The position numbers and the translations under genes are program-made. The notes beneath the pieces are model-generated. The model had not been told where the DNA came from and searched no databases. It worked only from the letters and a program-made list of their open reading frames with translations. DNA of 18,239 nt from Methylomonas sp. GTDB taxonomy: Bacteria > Pseudomonadota > Gammaproteobacteria > Methylococcales > Methylomonadaceae. Shown in pieces: positions 8,115 through 15,208 of this stretch (the stretch's first letter is position 1; each line of letters opens with the position of its first letter). Where the stretch lies: NCBI GenBank assembly GCA_026990815.1, contig JALXCS010000198.1, positions 1-18,239 on the forward strand, given 5' to 3'.

Positions 8115-9062
8115 ATGGCTCATTCCTTACGCGATTTTCGCGCCAAAGATTTTATTGAAACCAAAGAAAGCTTGATTTTTGCAGTAGTAGAAAATGGCAC
8201 AGAACAGGGCAGAGTTCTGTGTTTTTTGCGCTATCGTAAAACTTCTGAAGGTTGGCAAAAACTGACAACACATCAAGCCAATACATTGCTTGAAAACCAA
8301 TATCCGGAATATCTTTATTATTCTCTGCCTAAAGATGCCTATTTGCACGCGGTACCTGTTGAGAAAATAGACCAGCATTTTTTTCCGGAGAAACAATTAC
8401 AGGTACTTTTGCAATGTGTTCCACATGATTCTGTATTGAGTGATTTGCAGCAACTTTGTCATTTACTGATTGACACTGGATTAGCAATGGAACAAATTGG
8501 AATTACTGGGTCACTATTGATTAATGCACAGAAAAAAAGTTCCGATATTGATTTGGTGTTTTATGATCGGGATGATTTTTTTCAGGCGAGAAACAGTATC
8601 AGAAAATTGATTATCACTTGCCAGCTGCATTCGTTATCTGAAGCAGATTGGCGCGTAACTTATCAGCGCCGTGGCTGCGAACTCAGTTTTTCTGAGTACG
8701 TTTGGCATGAGCAGCGAAAATTCAATAAGGCTGTCATTAATCAACGAAAATTTGATTTAAGTTTTGTTGGTTCATGTGGATCATTGGATATCATTCATTT
8801 CAAAAAAATTGGACCAGTCAAAATTCAGGCTTTGGTCACAGATGATAGTCGAGGATTTGATTATCCTGCGGTCCTGGAAATTGATGATGCCCAGATTCAA
8901 GTTGTCGTCAGCTTTACAGCAACTTATACAGGACAAGCTTTCACTGGGGAAAAAGTGGAGATTGCCGGATTATTGGAACAAGCTAGTAATGGATGTTGCA
9001 GAATTGTAGTCGGTTCCACCAGAGAGGCGGAAAACGAATATATCAAGGTGCTTCAAAAATGA
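8115..9062 (+). CDS. Predicted nucleotidyltransferase-like protein of the C1 island
   Basis: A 315-residue protein whose central part carries a polymerase-beta-type nucleotidyltransferase signature: TGSLLINAQKKSSDIDLVFY (131-150), where G132/S133 and D144/D146 match the GS...DxD metal-binding pattern. This is similar to predicted nucleotidyltransferases of archaea. The first 125 or so residues show no motif I recognise. The last hundred (about 215-315) are rich in beta-forming stretches such as VKIQALVTDDSRGF and GEKVEIAGLLEQ, suggesting a small beta-barrel, possibly OB-like. The substrate is unknown. The gene starts 9 nt after the diguanylate cyclase without a good ribosome site, and its stop overlaps the start of the HAD gene (ATGA). 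Its place beside beta-RFAP synthase suggests a role in making or modifying a C1 cofactor, but this is only inferred from context. Confidence 0.7.
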   Translation: MAHSLRDFRAKDFIETKESLIFAVVENGTEQGRVLCFLRYRKTSEGWQKLTTHQANTLLENQYPEYLYYSLPKDAYLHAVPVEKIDQHFFPEKQLQVLLQCVPHDSVLSDLQQLCHLLIDTGLAMEQIGITGSLLINAQKKSSDIDLVFYDRDDFFQARNSIRKLIITCQLHSLSEADWRVTYQRRGCELSFSEYVWHEQRKFNKAVINQRKFDLSFVGSCGSLDIIHFKKIGPVKIQALVTDDSRGFDYPAVLEIDDAQIQVVVSFTATYTGQAFTGEKVEIAGLLEQASNGCCRIVVGSTREAENEYIKVLQK

Positions 9063-9730
9063 ACTTACCCGATTTTGCCGCAGTTATTTTGGATATGGAT
9101 GGTCTGGTTTTGGACACCGAGAAAACCTATTTCTTTGCATGGCAAGAAGCTGCGAAAAGTATGGGGTTCACTTTGACTGGTGATTTTTGCCGATCATTAA
9201 CAGGCCAACCCTATCAACAAGTGGAACGATTAATAGTCAGTGAATTAGGTGAGTCTTTCAAAGTTGAGTCGTTCAGGAAATTGAGTAGTAAATATTGGCG
9301 TAAAATAATTTCTGAGAATGGAATAATGGTCAAAGACGGATTTTATTCTTTAATTGCTGTTGTTCGGCAATTTAAAATCCCATATTGTCTTGCAACGAAC
9401 AGTCATATGGAAAATGCTGTTGAATGTTTAAGGTTTGCAGAAATTATTGATTATTTTCCTAATATTGTTGCCAGAAATCAGGTAAAAAATGCCAAGCCAG
9501 CACCGGATCTTTATTTGCAAGCCGCAGAAGGTCTAGAGGTAGCCATTGCAAAATCTTTGGTTGTAGAAGATTCTGAAATTGGCGTCCAAGCCGGTAAATC
9601 AGCTGGCGCGTTTGTGGTTATGATTCCATCAGCACCTCAAGATAGACGATCTTCAGCGGATATGATGTTGAAAAATTTAGCTCAGTTAGCTGAAATGATA
9701 AATCATAAAAAGCTCAGGCATAGCGTATAA
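9059..9730 (+). CDS. HAD-superfamily phosphatase (beta-phosphoglucomutase-like, subfamily I)
   Basis: A 223-residue haloacid dehalogenase-type hydrolase. Motif I is ILDMDG, with nucleophile D12 and acid/base D14. A helical cap follows (about 20-85). Motif II is in LATNSH (T113), motif III is K146 in KPAPD, and motif IV is VVEDSEIGVQAG (168-179). The set is complete, so an active phosphatase or phosphomutase is expected; which substrate it uses cannot be read. I chose the ATG at 9059 over an in-frame ATG at 8993: the later one overlaps the preceding stop as ATGA and starts just before the first beta strand, whereas the upstream extension lies inside the preceding gene. Its position directly before beta-RFAP synthase makes a phosphorylated cofactor intermediate a plausible substrate (inference). 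Confidence 0.85.
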   Translation: MNLPDFAAVILDMDGLVLDTEKTYFFAWQEAAKSMGFTLTGDFCRSLTGQPYQQVERLIVSELGESFKVESFRKLSSKYWRKIISENGIMVKDGFYSLIAVVRQFKIPYCLATNSHMENAVECLRFAEIIDYFPNIVARNQVKNAKPAPDLYLQAAEGLEVAIAKSLVVEDSEIGVQAGKSAGAFVVMIPSAPQDRRSSADMMLKNLAQLAEMINHKKLRHSV

Positions 9731-9764
9731 TGCGGCTACAACTTCTAATTTTGTTTTACCTGTC

Positions 9765-10727
9765 TTGAAATCAAATTTTTCAAAACTGACCGTTGTTGCT
9801 CCAGCAAGATTGCATATGGGGTTTATTGATTTAAGTGGAGCACTGGGGCGCCAGTTTGGCAGTATAGGTTTGGCTCTGAATGAAATTTATACCCAGTTAA
9901 TTATTCAACGATCCGATCAATTCAGAGTATTTGGAAAATCTGCCACGAGGGCAGAACGATGTGCAAAGTCATTATGTTTAAAACTGGATTTGCCCAAAAC
10001 TTTTCAAATTGAAGTCACAACTGCAATTCCAGAGCATGTTGGATTGGGTTCTGGAACACAAATGGCATTGGCGGTCGGGTTGGCTATCAATGGTTTTTTT
10101 GATCTCGGACTCAAGGTGCGGGAAATTGCCGCATTAACTGCTCGTGGCAGGCGTTCTGGTATTGGTATCGGTGTGTTTGAACGAGGCGGTTTGGTAGTAG
10201 ATGGGGGGCGCGGCGAGAACACTATAACACCTCCCATTCTATCAAATTTGAAAATACCGGAAAACTGGCGATTTATTCTGGTTTTTGACCGTAGAGGTCA
10301 GGGGCTGCATGGTAAACAAGAGGTTTCGGCATTTAAAAAACTTCCCGACTTTCCACAAAGGGAAGCAGCACGTTTTTGTTATTTGTTGATGATGCAAGGA
10401 TTACCGGCGGTTGTTGAAAATAACATTATTAATTTTGGTGATGTTATCAGCCAGTTGCAGCAATCTGTTGGCGAACATTTTGCGTCAGTGCAAGGCGGTG
10501 TGTTTACCAGCGCCGAAGTCAATCAGGCCATGATTTGGCTTAAGAAAAATGGCGCGGTCGCAATTGGTCAGACCTCATGGGGGCCAACCGGGTTTTGCGC
10601 AGTTGATGATCCTGCCCGAGCAGAATTGTTGAAGGATGGTTTGGAGCAACAATTTTCCGGAAGTGAAAATTTACATTTCATGGTTGCCAGCGCCAAAAAC
10701 TGCGGCGGTGAAGTGATTGCCGAATAA
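9765..10727 (+). CDS. mptG: Beta-ribofuranosylaminobenzene 5'-phosphate synthase (beta-RFAP synthase)
   Basis: Beta-RFAP synthase condenses p-aminobenzoate (4-hydroxybenzoate has also been proposed for the archaeal enzyme) with PRPP, releasing CO2 and PPi, the first committed step of tetrahydromethanopterin synthesis. At 320 residues it fits the family. It belongs to the GHMP-kinase fold: VVAPARLHMGFIDLSG (10-25) is the typical N-terminus and PEHVGLGSGTQMALAVG (89-105) the glycine-rich loop. RGRRSGIGIGVFERGGLVVDGG follows and is mentioned as a landmark. The start is a TTG at 9765, because no ATG or GTG lies in frame upstream and the core begins within ten residues. There is no clear ribosome site, and the HAD gene ends 34 nt earlier. 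The last 11 nt overlap the next gene. It marks the island as serving dephospho-H4MPT synthesis. Confidence 0.92.
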   Translation: MKSNFSKLTVVAPARLHMGFIDLSGALGRQFGSIGLALNEIYTQLIIQRSDQFRVFGKSATRAERCAKSLCLKLDLPKTFQIEVTTAIPEHVGLGSGTQMALAVGLAINGFFDLGLKVREIAALTARGRRSGIGIGVFERGGLVVDGGRGENTITPPILSNLKIPENWRFILVFDRRGQGLHGKQEVSAFKKLPDFPQREAARFCYLLMMQGLPAVVENNIINFGDVISQLQQSVGEHFASVQGGVFTSAEVNQAMIWLKKNGAVAIGQTSWGPTGFCAVDDPARAELLKDGLEQQFSGSENLHFMVASAKNCGGEVIAE

Positions 10728-11796
10728 TTATCTATTGGTGATTGCAACGTCCGGGCGGATGTTGGCCAAAAAACTGGATCAGGCCGGGTTTCAACCATTA
10801 GTCATCGATCTTTTTGCTGATCAGGATACTCGCCAGGTCGCCTGTGATTTAAGAAAAGTCGATTCCCTTGCTGTGGAAGAGATTGATCCCGTAATCAATG
10901 ACTTGGAGCGACTCTATTCAGTTAAAGATGTTGTTTATGGCAGTGGCTTTGAAAAGCAAATTCATAGTTTGTTTTTTTTACAAAAAAAACTTAATTTGCG
11001 GGGTAATACGCCTGAGGTATTTAAAAAAACTCAAGACAAGATCGGGCTGTTTGAGGTTCTGAGCAAATATAATATTAGCTTTCCAGAAGTGAGTTTTTCA
11101 AGACCTGATTCAGGAATCTGGCTGTTTAAACCCCTTCAAGGCGAAGGAGGATGCGGTGTTTTCGTTGATAAGTTTGATGATAGCAGTAATCAGGAAGGGT
11201 ATTGGCAGCAATATCAACCTGGGGAAGTTATGTCGGCAATTTTTTTGGCTGATGGCAAAGGAGCAGAAATCATTGGCTTTAATTGGCAATGGTCAGTAAA
11301 TTTAGGGCGGGGCCAAGAATTTGTATTTTCTGGTGTTTGTAATCAGGCCAGAATTTCAATAAATAATCAGCAAATGATTGCTGAATGGGTTGCAACACTG
11401 ACTGCCCATTTTGAATTGAGGGGTCTAAATGGGATTGATTTTATTGTGAGCCGGAATCAATGTTACTTTTTGGAAATCAACCCTAGACCGACCGCCAGTG
11501 TTGAGTTGTATTCGGCAAATTTGGTTGCTGTTCATGCGGGGCTTGCTTCAAGAAAAAATATACTCCGGGTGCAATGTCAGGGTTACCAGGTTATCTATGC
11601 AAAAGCCGATTACCGGGTTCCGGATATGATTGATTGGCCGCTATGGGTTCAGGACCGGCCAAAATGTAATACAATTATTACTAAATTCCAGCCTGTATGC
11701 AGTGTTGTCGCCAGCGGGGTGGATTCGGATCAAGTGTTGTCCTTGTTGGCGACAAGACAAAAAATAGTAGAAAATATTTTTCAAAAGGAAACTTAA
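10717..11796 (+). CDS. ATP-grasp ligase-like protein (H4MPT island)
   Basis: A 359-residue protein with an ATP-grasp fold, the class that joins a carboxylate to an amine or thiol with ATP. Visible features are an N-terminal Rossmann-like strand (YLLVIATSGRMLAK), an ATP-binding Lys and flexible glycine loop in IWLFKPLQGEGGCGVF (134-149, K138), and the metal-binding end motif FLEINPRPTAS (251-261). It resembles predicted carboligases that occur with methanopterin-type C1 genes. Its reaction is not known to me. The start is uncertain: the TTG at 10717 overlaps mptG by 11 nt and includes the whole first strand, while TTG 10735, GTG 10738 and ATG 10759 are alternatives that trim it. It ends one base before the mch start. 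Tight coupling on both sides supports a role in the cofactor pathway (inference). Confidence 0.8.
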   Translation: MPNNYLLVIATSGRMLAKKLDQAGFQPLVIDLFADQDTRQVACDLRKVDSLAVEEIDPVINDLERLYSVKDVVYGSGFEKQIHSLFFLQKKLNLRGNTPEVFKKTQDKIGLFEVLSKYNISFPEVSFSRPDSGIWLFKPLQGEGGCGVFVDKFDDSSNQEGYWQQYQPGEVMSAIFLADGKGAEIIGFNWQWSVNLGRGQEFVFSGVCNQARISINNQQMIAEWVATLTAHFELRGLNGIDFIVSRNQCYFLEINPRPTASVELYSANLVAVHAGLASRKNILRVQCQGYQVIYAKADYRVPDMIDWPLWVQDRPKCNTIITKFQPVCSVVASGVDSDQVLSLLATRQKIVENIFQKET

Positions 11797-11797
11797 C

Positions 11798-12754
11798 ATG
11801 CAATATACAACAAGCGTAAACAAATATGCCCAACCTTTGGTTAAAGAATTAATTGAGAATGCTGACAAACTGAGAGTGGCAATTCAAATATTAGATAATG
11901 GTTGTACCATTGTCGATGCTGGAATAACCGTTCCAGGCGGTCTTGAAGCAGGGCGGATTATCGCAGAAATTTGTTTGGGCGGGTTAGGTCAAGTTTCGCT
12001 TTCTCACAGCTCCTATACAAAAAACTGGCCGCTGATGATCAATGTACATACGGTAAATCCAGTATTGGCATGTCTTGGAAGTCAATACGCTGGATGGAGT
12101 CTTTCACATGAAAAATACTATGCGCTGGGTTCCGGTCCGGCACGATCTGTCTGCGTTAAGGAGGAGCTTTTTACTGAGCTGAATTACAAGGATCAGGCGA
12201 CGGAGACTGTCATTGTTATCGAAAATGATAAAATTCCACCTGTCGAAATTGTTGAAAAAATTGCCAGTGCTTGCGGGTTAGCTGCTTCAGCTTTAACAGT
12301 TATTGTAACGCCTACCAGTAGTATAGCGGGAGGGTTTCAAGTAGTTGCAAGGGTTTTAGAGGTCGCTATGCATAAAGCCCATGCGCTACATTTTTCATTG
12401 GAAGATATTATCGACGGTAGTGGCAGTGCCCCATTATGTCCACCTCATCCGGATTTCATCAAGGCCATGGGACGCACCAATGACGCAATTTTGTTCGCCG
12501 GGCAGGTGCATTTGTTTGTTAGAGGCGGAGATGAAGCGGCGGAAAAACTGGCAAAGCAATTACCCAGTTCAACTTCCAAGGATTATGGTAAACCATTTAC
12601 TAAAATTTTTAAGGAATATGAATATGATTTCTTTAAAATTGATGCAATGCTATTTAGCCCTGCCAGTGTTATTGTTACCGCTGTGGACTCCGGGAGAAGT
12701 TTTCATGCTGGCAAGCTGGATGAGGAATTATTGGATAAATCATTTGGTGCCTGA
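11798..12754 (+). CDS. mch: Methenyltetrahydromethanopterin cyclohydrolase
   Basis: Mch interconverts methenyl-H4MPT and formyl-H4MPT by ring hydrolysis, the middle of the H4MPT-linked path that oxidises formaldehyde to formate/CO2 in the cytoplasm. It has 318 residues, the family length, and shows characteristic stretches: GCTIVDAGITVPGGLEAGR (about 35-53), ICLGGLGQVSLSH, YYALGSGPARS (about 107-117) and GGFQVVARVLEVAMHK. Unlike the neighbouring cofactor genes it starts with ATG behind an AAGGA ribosome site, which fits a need for more protein. The mch-orf5-orf7-fae order seen here is the arrangement I know from methylotroph C1 islands. The GTG of orf5 follows 4 nt after its stop. Confidence 0.96.
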   Translation: MQYTTSVNKYAQPLVKELIENADKLRVAIQILDNGCTIVDAGITVPGGLEAGRIIAEICLGGLGQVSLSHSSYTKNWPLMINVHTVNPVLACLGSQYAGWSLSHEKYYALGSGPARSVCVKEELFTELNYKDQATETVIVIENDKIPPVEIVEKIASACGLAASALTVIVTPTSSIAGGFQVVARVLEVAMHKAHALHFSLEDIIDGSGSAPLCPPHPDFIKAMGRTNDAILFAGQVHLFVRGGDEAAEKLAKQLPSSTSKDYGKPFTKIFKEYEYDFFKIDAMLFSPASVIVTAVDSGRSFHAGKLDEELLDKSFGA

Positions 12755-12758
12755 TTTT

Positions 12759-13676
12759 GTGAGTCAAATTGCAATTTTTACCGACGATCCGGGCTGGCAC
12801 GGCTCTCAGTTATGCCATGCTTTTGCTGAAAGGGGATATGTTGCTAAATATATTTCTCTGACAGAATGCAAAATTGCTATTGAATCTTGTTCGCTGCCGG
12901 TTGTTATTCCGGGATTTAAAAAAAAACTGCCGGATGCAGTTTTTGTGCGTGGCGTACCGGGCGGTTCGCTCGAGGAAGTCGTGTTTTATCTGGATATTTT
13001 GCATGTACTGAAATTATTGGATATCCCAGTCTACAATGATGGCAGGGCGATAGAAAAAAGTGTGGACAAGGCAATGACCAGCTTTTTATTAAGACAGGCT
13101 GGCTTGCCAACACCTCCAACCTGGGTGGTGCGCGATCGTGCTGAAGCCATTGCAATTGCAGAGCGTGAATTACAGAATGATCGTCAAATAATCACCAAGC
13201 CACTTTTTGGTTCGCAGGGAGAAGGAATCAGGCGTATTGAAAAGATGAGCGATTTGTTTTGGCTTGCCAGTAGTCGGGGGATTTATTATTTGCAACGTTT
13301 TATTGATTCCGGAGATTCGGGTTATTCAGATTGGCGAATTTTTGTTATTAATGGCAACGTAATTGCCGCAATGCGAAGGCACGGTGTTTGCTGGTTAAAT
13401 AATGTCGCCCGCGGTGCTCGTTGTGAAGCGGCATCTGTTGACAGGGAAATGTCACGGTTGGCTCTACAGGCAACCCAGGTATTAAAAATGCACTATGCTG
13501 GTGTAGATATTATTCGTGATAACAACGGCCGGTTTCAGATTATAGAAGTTAATAGTATTCCTGCCTGGAAAGGATTACAAAGTGTTTGCCAGGTTGATGT
13601 TGCCAGGCTTCTGGTCGATGATTTGATGACCCGATATTTGCCCAGGCAAGAATTTCGGATTGACGCAGCTTTGTGA
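12759..13676 (+). CDS. orf5: RimK-like ATP-grasp protein of methylotroph C1 islands (Orf5-type)
   Basis: An ATP-grasp protein of the RimK/MptN-like group, whose known members add glutamate to carboxylates. From the GTG at 12759 it has 305 residues. It begins SQIAIFTDDPGWHG. The ATP-binding segment ITKPLFGSQGEGIRR is at 145-159, DWRIFVING at 191-199, the substrate-loop-like WLNNVARGARCEA at 212-224, and the metal-binding VNSIPAWKGL at 264-273. An in-frame ATG exists at 12381, but it would put 126 codons of unrelated sequence inside mch; the GTG lies 4 nt after the mch stop and just before the first conserved strand. Bacterial methylofuran is known to carry a polyglutamate chain, so glutamate addition to a C1 cofactor is a reasonable but unproven role. 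It overlaps orf7 by GTGA. Confidence 0.85.
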   Translation: MSQIAIFTDDPGWHGSQLCHAFAERGYVAKYISLTECKIAIESCSLPVVIPGFKKKLPDAVFVRGVPGGSLEEVVFYLDILHVLKLLDIPVYNDGRAIEKSVDKAMTSFLLRQAGLPTPPTWVVRDRAEAIAIAERELQNDRQIITKPLFGSQGEGIRRIEKMSDLFWLASSRGIYYLQRFIDSGDSGYSDWRIFVINGNVIAAMRRHGVCWLNNVARGARCEAASVDREMSRLALQATQVLKMHYAGVDIIRDNNGRFQIIEVNSIPAWKGLQSVCQVDVARLLVDDLMTRYLPRQEFRIDAAL

Positions 13677-14545
13677 AGCCTATAACCCATAAGCAGTTGA
13701 TTTTGGCTTATCTTCAAGCCTGTGAAGTAGATGTGCAGGCATTCAAGCCGGGTAATGTTAGTGTTTATGCAGCAGGGCACGAAATGACTGCTGAAGATTT
13801 CCGAGTGAGTGCTCAAGCCAGTGCAGAACCCATTTGTAGTCCTGATTACTCTCTGGGTGAAAAAATCTATTACGCAGTCAAGAATACTCGAACAGCGGTG
13901 GGCTGTAATACTAATCTGGGTATTATTTTGTTATGTGCTCCCTTGATTTGTGCTGTACAAAAAAGTACACAAGAATTTTCATTACAACAATCGCTTGCAC
14001 AAATCTTAAAAACGACTACAGTTAATGATGCGGTATGGGCGTTCAGGGCAATAACGCTGGCTTCGCCAGGAGGGTTGGGAAAATCAGATGATCATGATGT
14101 CAATAATCGTCCTGAAATTGATCTAACCCAGGCGATGGCAATTGCAGCGGAAAAAGATCGAATTGCTCTTCAATATACAACAAATTACGCAGATGTTTTT
14201 AATTTTGCGCTTTTGAAGTATAATATAAGCTTCGATCGATTTGGCGATAGAAACTGGGCTGCAGTAGCAGTATTCGCTGGTTTGCTTAGCCGATATCCTG
14301 ATAGCCACATCGAGCGGAAATATGGCAATCAACATTCCCCAGTAGTATCAAAAACAATGGCTGCAGTTGAAGCGGCGCTGTTTAGTGTTGAAAAACCTGA
14401 ACACCTAGAGGCTATGCTTTACAGCATAGATCAAGAGTTCAAGTCAAGGGGTATTAATCCCGGCACTACCGCAGATATGACTGTAGCAACCATCTTTGTA
14501 TCACTGTTGAGGGAATTGGCAGGTGAAAATTGCATAGGCATTTAG
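13673..14545 (+). CDS. orf7: CitG/MdcB-like (triphosphoribosyl-dephospho-CoA synthase family) protein, Orf7-type
   Basis: A 290-residue, mostly helical protein of the CitG/MdcB family. Family members join dephospho-CoA to ATP-derived ribose triphosphate for citrate or malonate lyases, but no lyase genes are present here, and this branch is linked to H4MPT C1 islands with an unassigned role. Visible family features are KPGNVS (25-30), the nucleotide-site-like TNLGIILLCAPL (80-91), ASPGGLGKSDDHDV (130-143) and SRGINPGTTADMTVA (258-272). The start is GTG at 13673, overlapping the orf5 stop as GTGA, with no clear ribosome site, so it probably depends on translational coupling. By analogy it might perform a nucleotide- or phosphoribose-transfer step on a cofactor; that is inference. 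fae follows after 51 nt. Confidence 0.85.
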   Translation: MKPITHKQLILAYLQACEVDVQAFKPGNVSVYAAGHEMTAEDFRVSAQASAEPICSPDYSLGEKIYYAVKNTRTAVGCNTNLGIILLCAPLICAVQKSTQEFSLQQSLAQILKTTTVNDAVWAFRAITLASPGGLGKSDDHDVNNRPEIDLTQAMAIAAEKDRIALQYTTNYADVFNFALLKYNISFDRFGDRNWAAVAVFAGLLSRYPDSHIERKYGNQHSPVVSKTMAAVEAALFSVEKPEHLEAMLYSIDQEFKSRGINPGTTADMTVATIFVSLLRELAGENCIGI

Positions 14546-14581
14546 TATGCCGGTTCAATAACTTTTTATTTAATTTCTTCT

Positions 14582-14586
14582 GAGGA
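14582..14586 (+). promoter_or_regulatory. Strong ribosome-binding site of fae
   Basis: GAGGA lies 10 nt before the fae ATG in an otherwise AT-rich 51-nt spacer (14546-14596). It is among the clearest ribosome sites of the C1 cluster and suits a very abundant enzyme. The spacer is long enough for a separate fae promoter, but I could not identify a convincing -35/-10 pair. Confidence 0.6.
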
Positions 14587-14596
14587 AAAAACAAGC

Positions 14597-15109
14597 ATGT
14601 CTAAAATCAATACATTACGTGTGGGCGAATCATTAGTGGGTGACGGCAATGAAGTCGCGCATATCGATTTAATGATTGGTCCTCGCGGTTCTGCTGCGGA
14701 AACTGCATTTGCAAATTGCTTAACTAACAATAAAGATGGTTTCTCAAGCCTGTTGGCTGTTATTGCGCCTAACCTGATGGTTAAGCCTGCGACAGTTATG
14801 TTTAACAAAGTAACAATCAAAGGCGCTAAACAAGCTGTTCAAATGTTTGGTCCTGCTCAACGCGGAGTTGCAATGGCTGTTGCTGACTGTGTTGAGAACG
14901 GTACAATTCCTGCTGCTGAAGCGGATGATCTGTTCGTTTGTGTCGGTGTTTTCATTCACTGGTTGGCGGAAGATGATGATAAGATCCAAAAGTACAACTA
15001 TGCGGCGACTAAAGAAGCGCTAGAGCGTGCGGTTAGAAACTCGCCTTCTATAGAAAAAGTCCTTGAGAAGAAAGATACTGCGGTACATCCTTTTGCTTCT
15101 GAGGAGTAA
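14597..15109 (+). CDS. fae: Formaldehyde-activating enzyme
   Basis: Fae catalyses condensation of formaldehyde with (dephospho-)tetrahydromethanopterin to methylene-H4MPT, the entry to the dissimilatory C1 path and protection against formaldehyde. It has 170 residues, the normal stand-alone length (not a Fae-Hps fusion). It is very close to the Methylobacterium protein as I remember it: RVGESLVGDGNEVAHIDL (8-25) with the conserved His22, IGPRGSAAETAF, SLLAVIAPNL, FNKVTI, AVQMFGPAQRGVAMAV and the C-terminal HPFA. The protein lacks a signal peptide. It ends the cluster and is followed by a rho-independent terminator. Its codons look more uniform (for example frequent gct and ggt) than those of the cofactor genes, in keeping with high expression. 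Confidence 0.98.
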   Translation: MSKINTLRVGESLVGDGNEVAHIDLMIGPRGSAAETAFANCLTNNKDGFSSLLAVIAPNLMVKPATVMFNKVTIKGAKQAVQMFGPAQRGVAMAVADCVENGTIPAAEADDLFVCVGVFIHWLAEDDDKIQKYNYAATKEALERAVRNSPSIEKVLEKKDTAVHPFASEE

Positions 15110-15176
15110 TTTTTCTATTGCTTAGCCGCGTTGTATTGGTAAAGCATAGTTGAGTTGCGCAATTTTGTGTGATTAT

Positions 15177-15206
15177 AAAATACCCCGTTTTCTGGGGTAT
15201 TTTTTT
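15177..15206. terminator. Bidirectional rho-independent terminator between fae and the HisA-like gene
   Basis: AAAATACCCC (15177-15186) pairs with GGGGTATTTT (15194-15203) across a 7-nt loop, and T residues continue to 15206 on the plus strand. On the minus strand the same stem is followed by TTTTAT. It lies 67 nt after fae and only 3 nt beyond the stop of the convergent HisA-like gene, so it can serve both transcripts. Confidence 0.9.
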
Positions 15207-15208
15207 GC

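Noticed and set aside
8993..9058. Upstream ATG for the HAD gene
   Set aside because: The 22 extra residues are basic and unlike HAD N-termini and lie in the preceding gene; ATG 9059 overlaps the preceding stop as ATGA and starts just before motif I.
12381..12758. In-frame 126-codon N-terminal extension of the orf5 reading frame starting at an ATG inside mch
   Set aside because: It is antiparallel to no known domain and lies wholly within the well-conserved mch gene in another frame; the GTG at 12759, 4 nt after the mch stop, matches the start of the conserved fold.
14537..14551. Terminator between orf7 and fae
   Set aside because: GGCAT and ATGCC form only a 5-bp stem straddling the orf7 stop, and the T-run begins more than 10 nt later; too weak to call.
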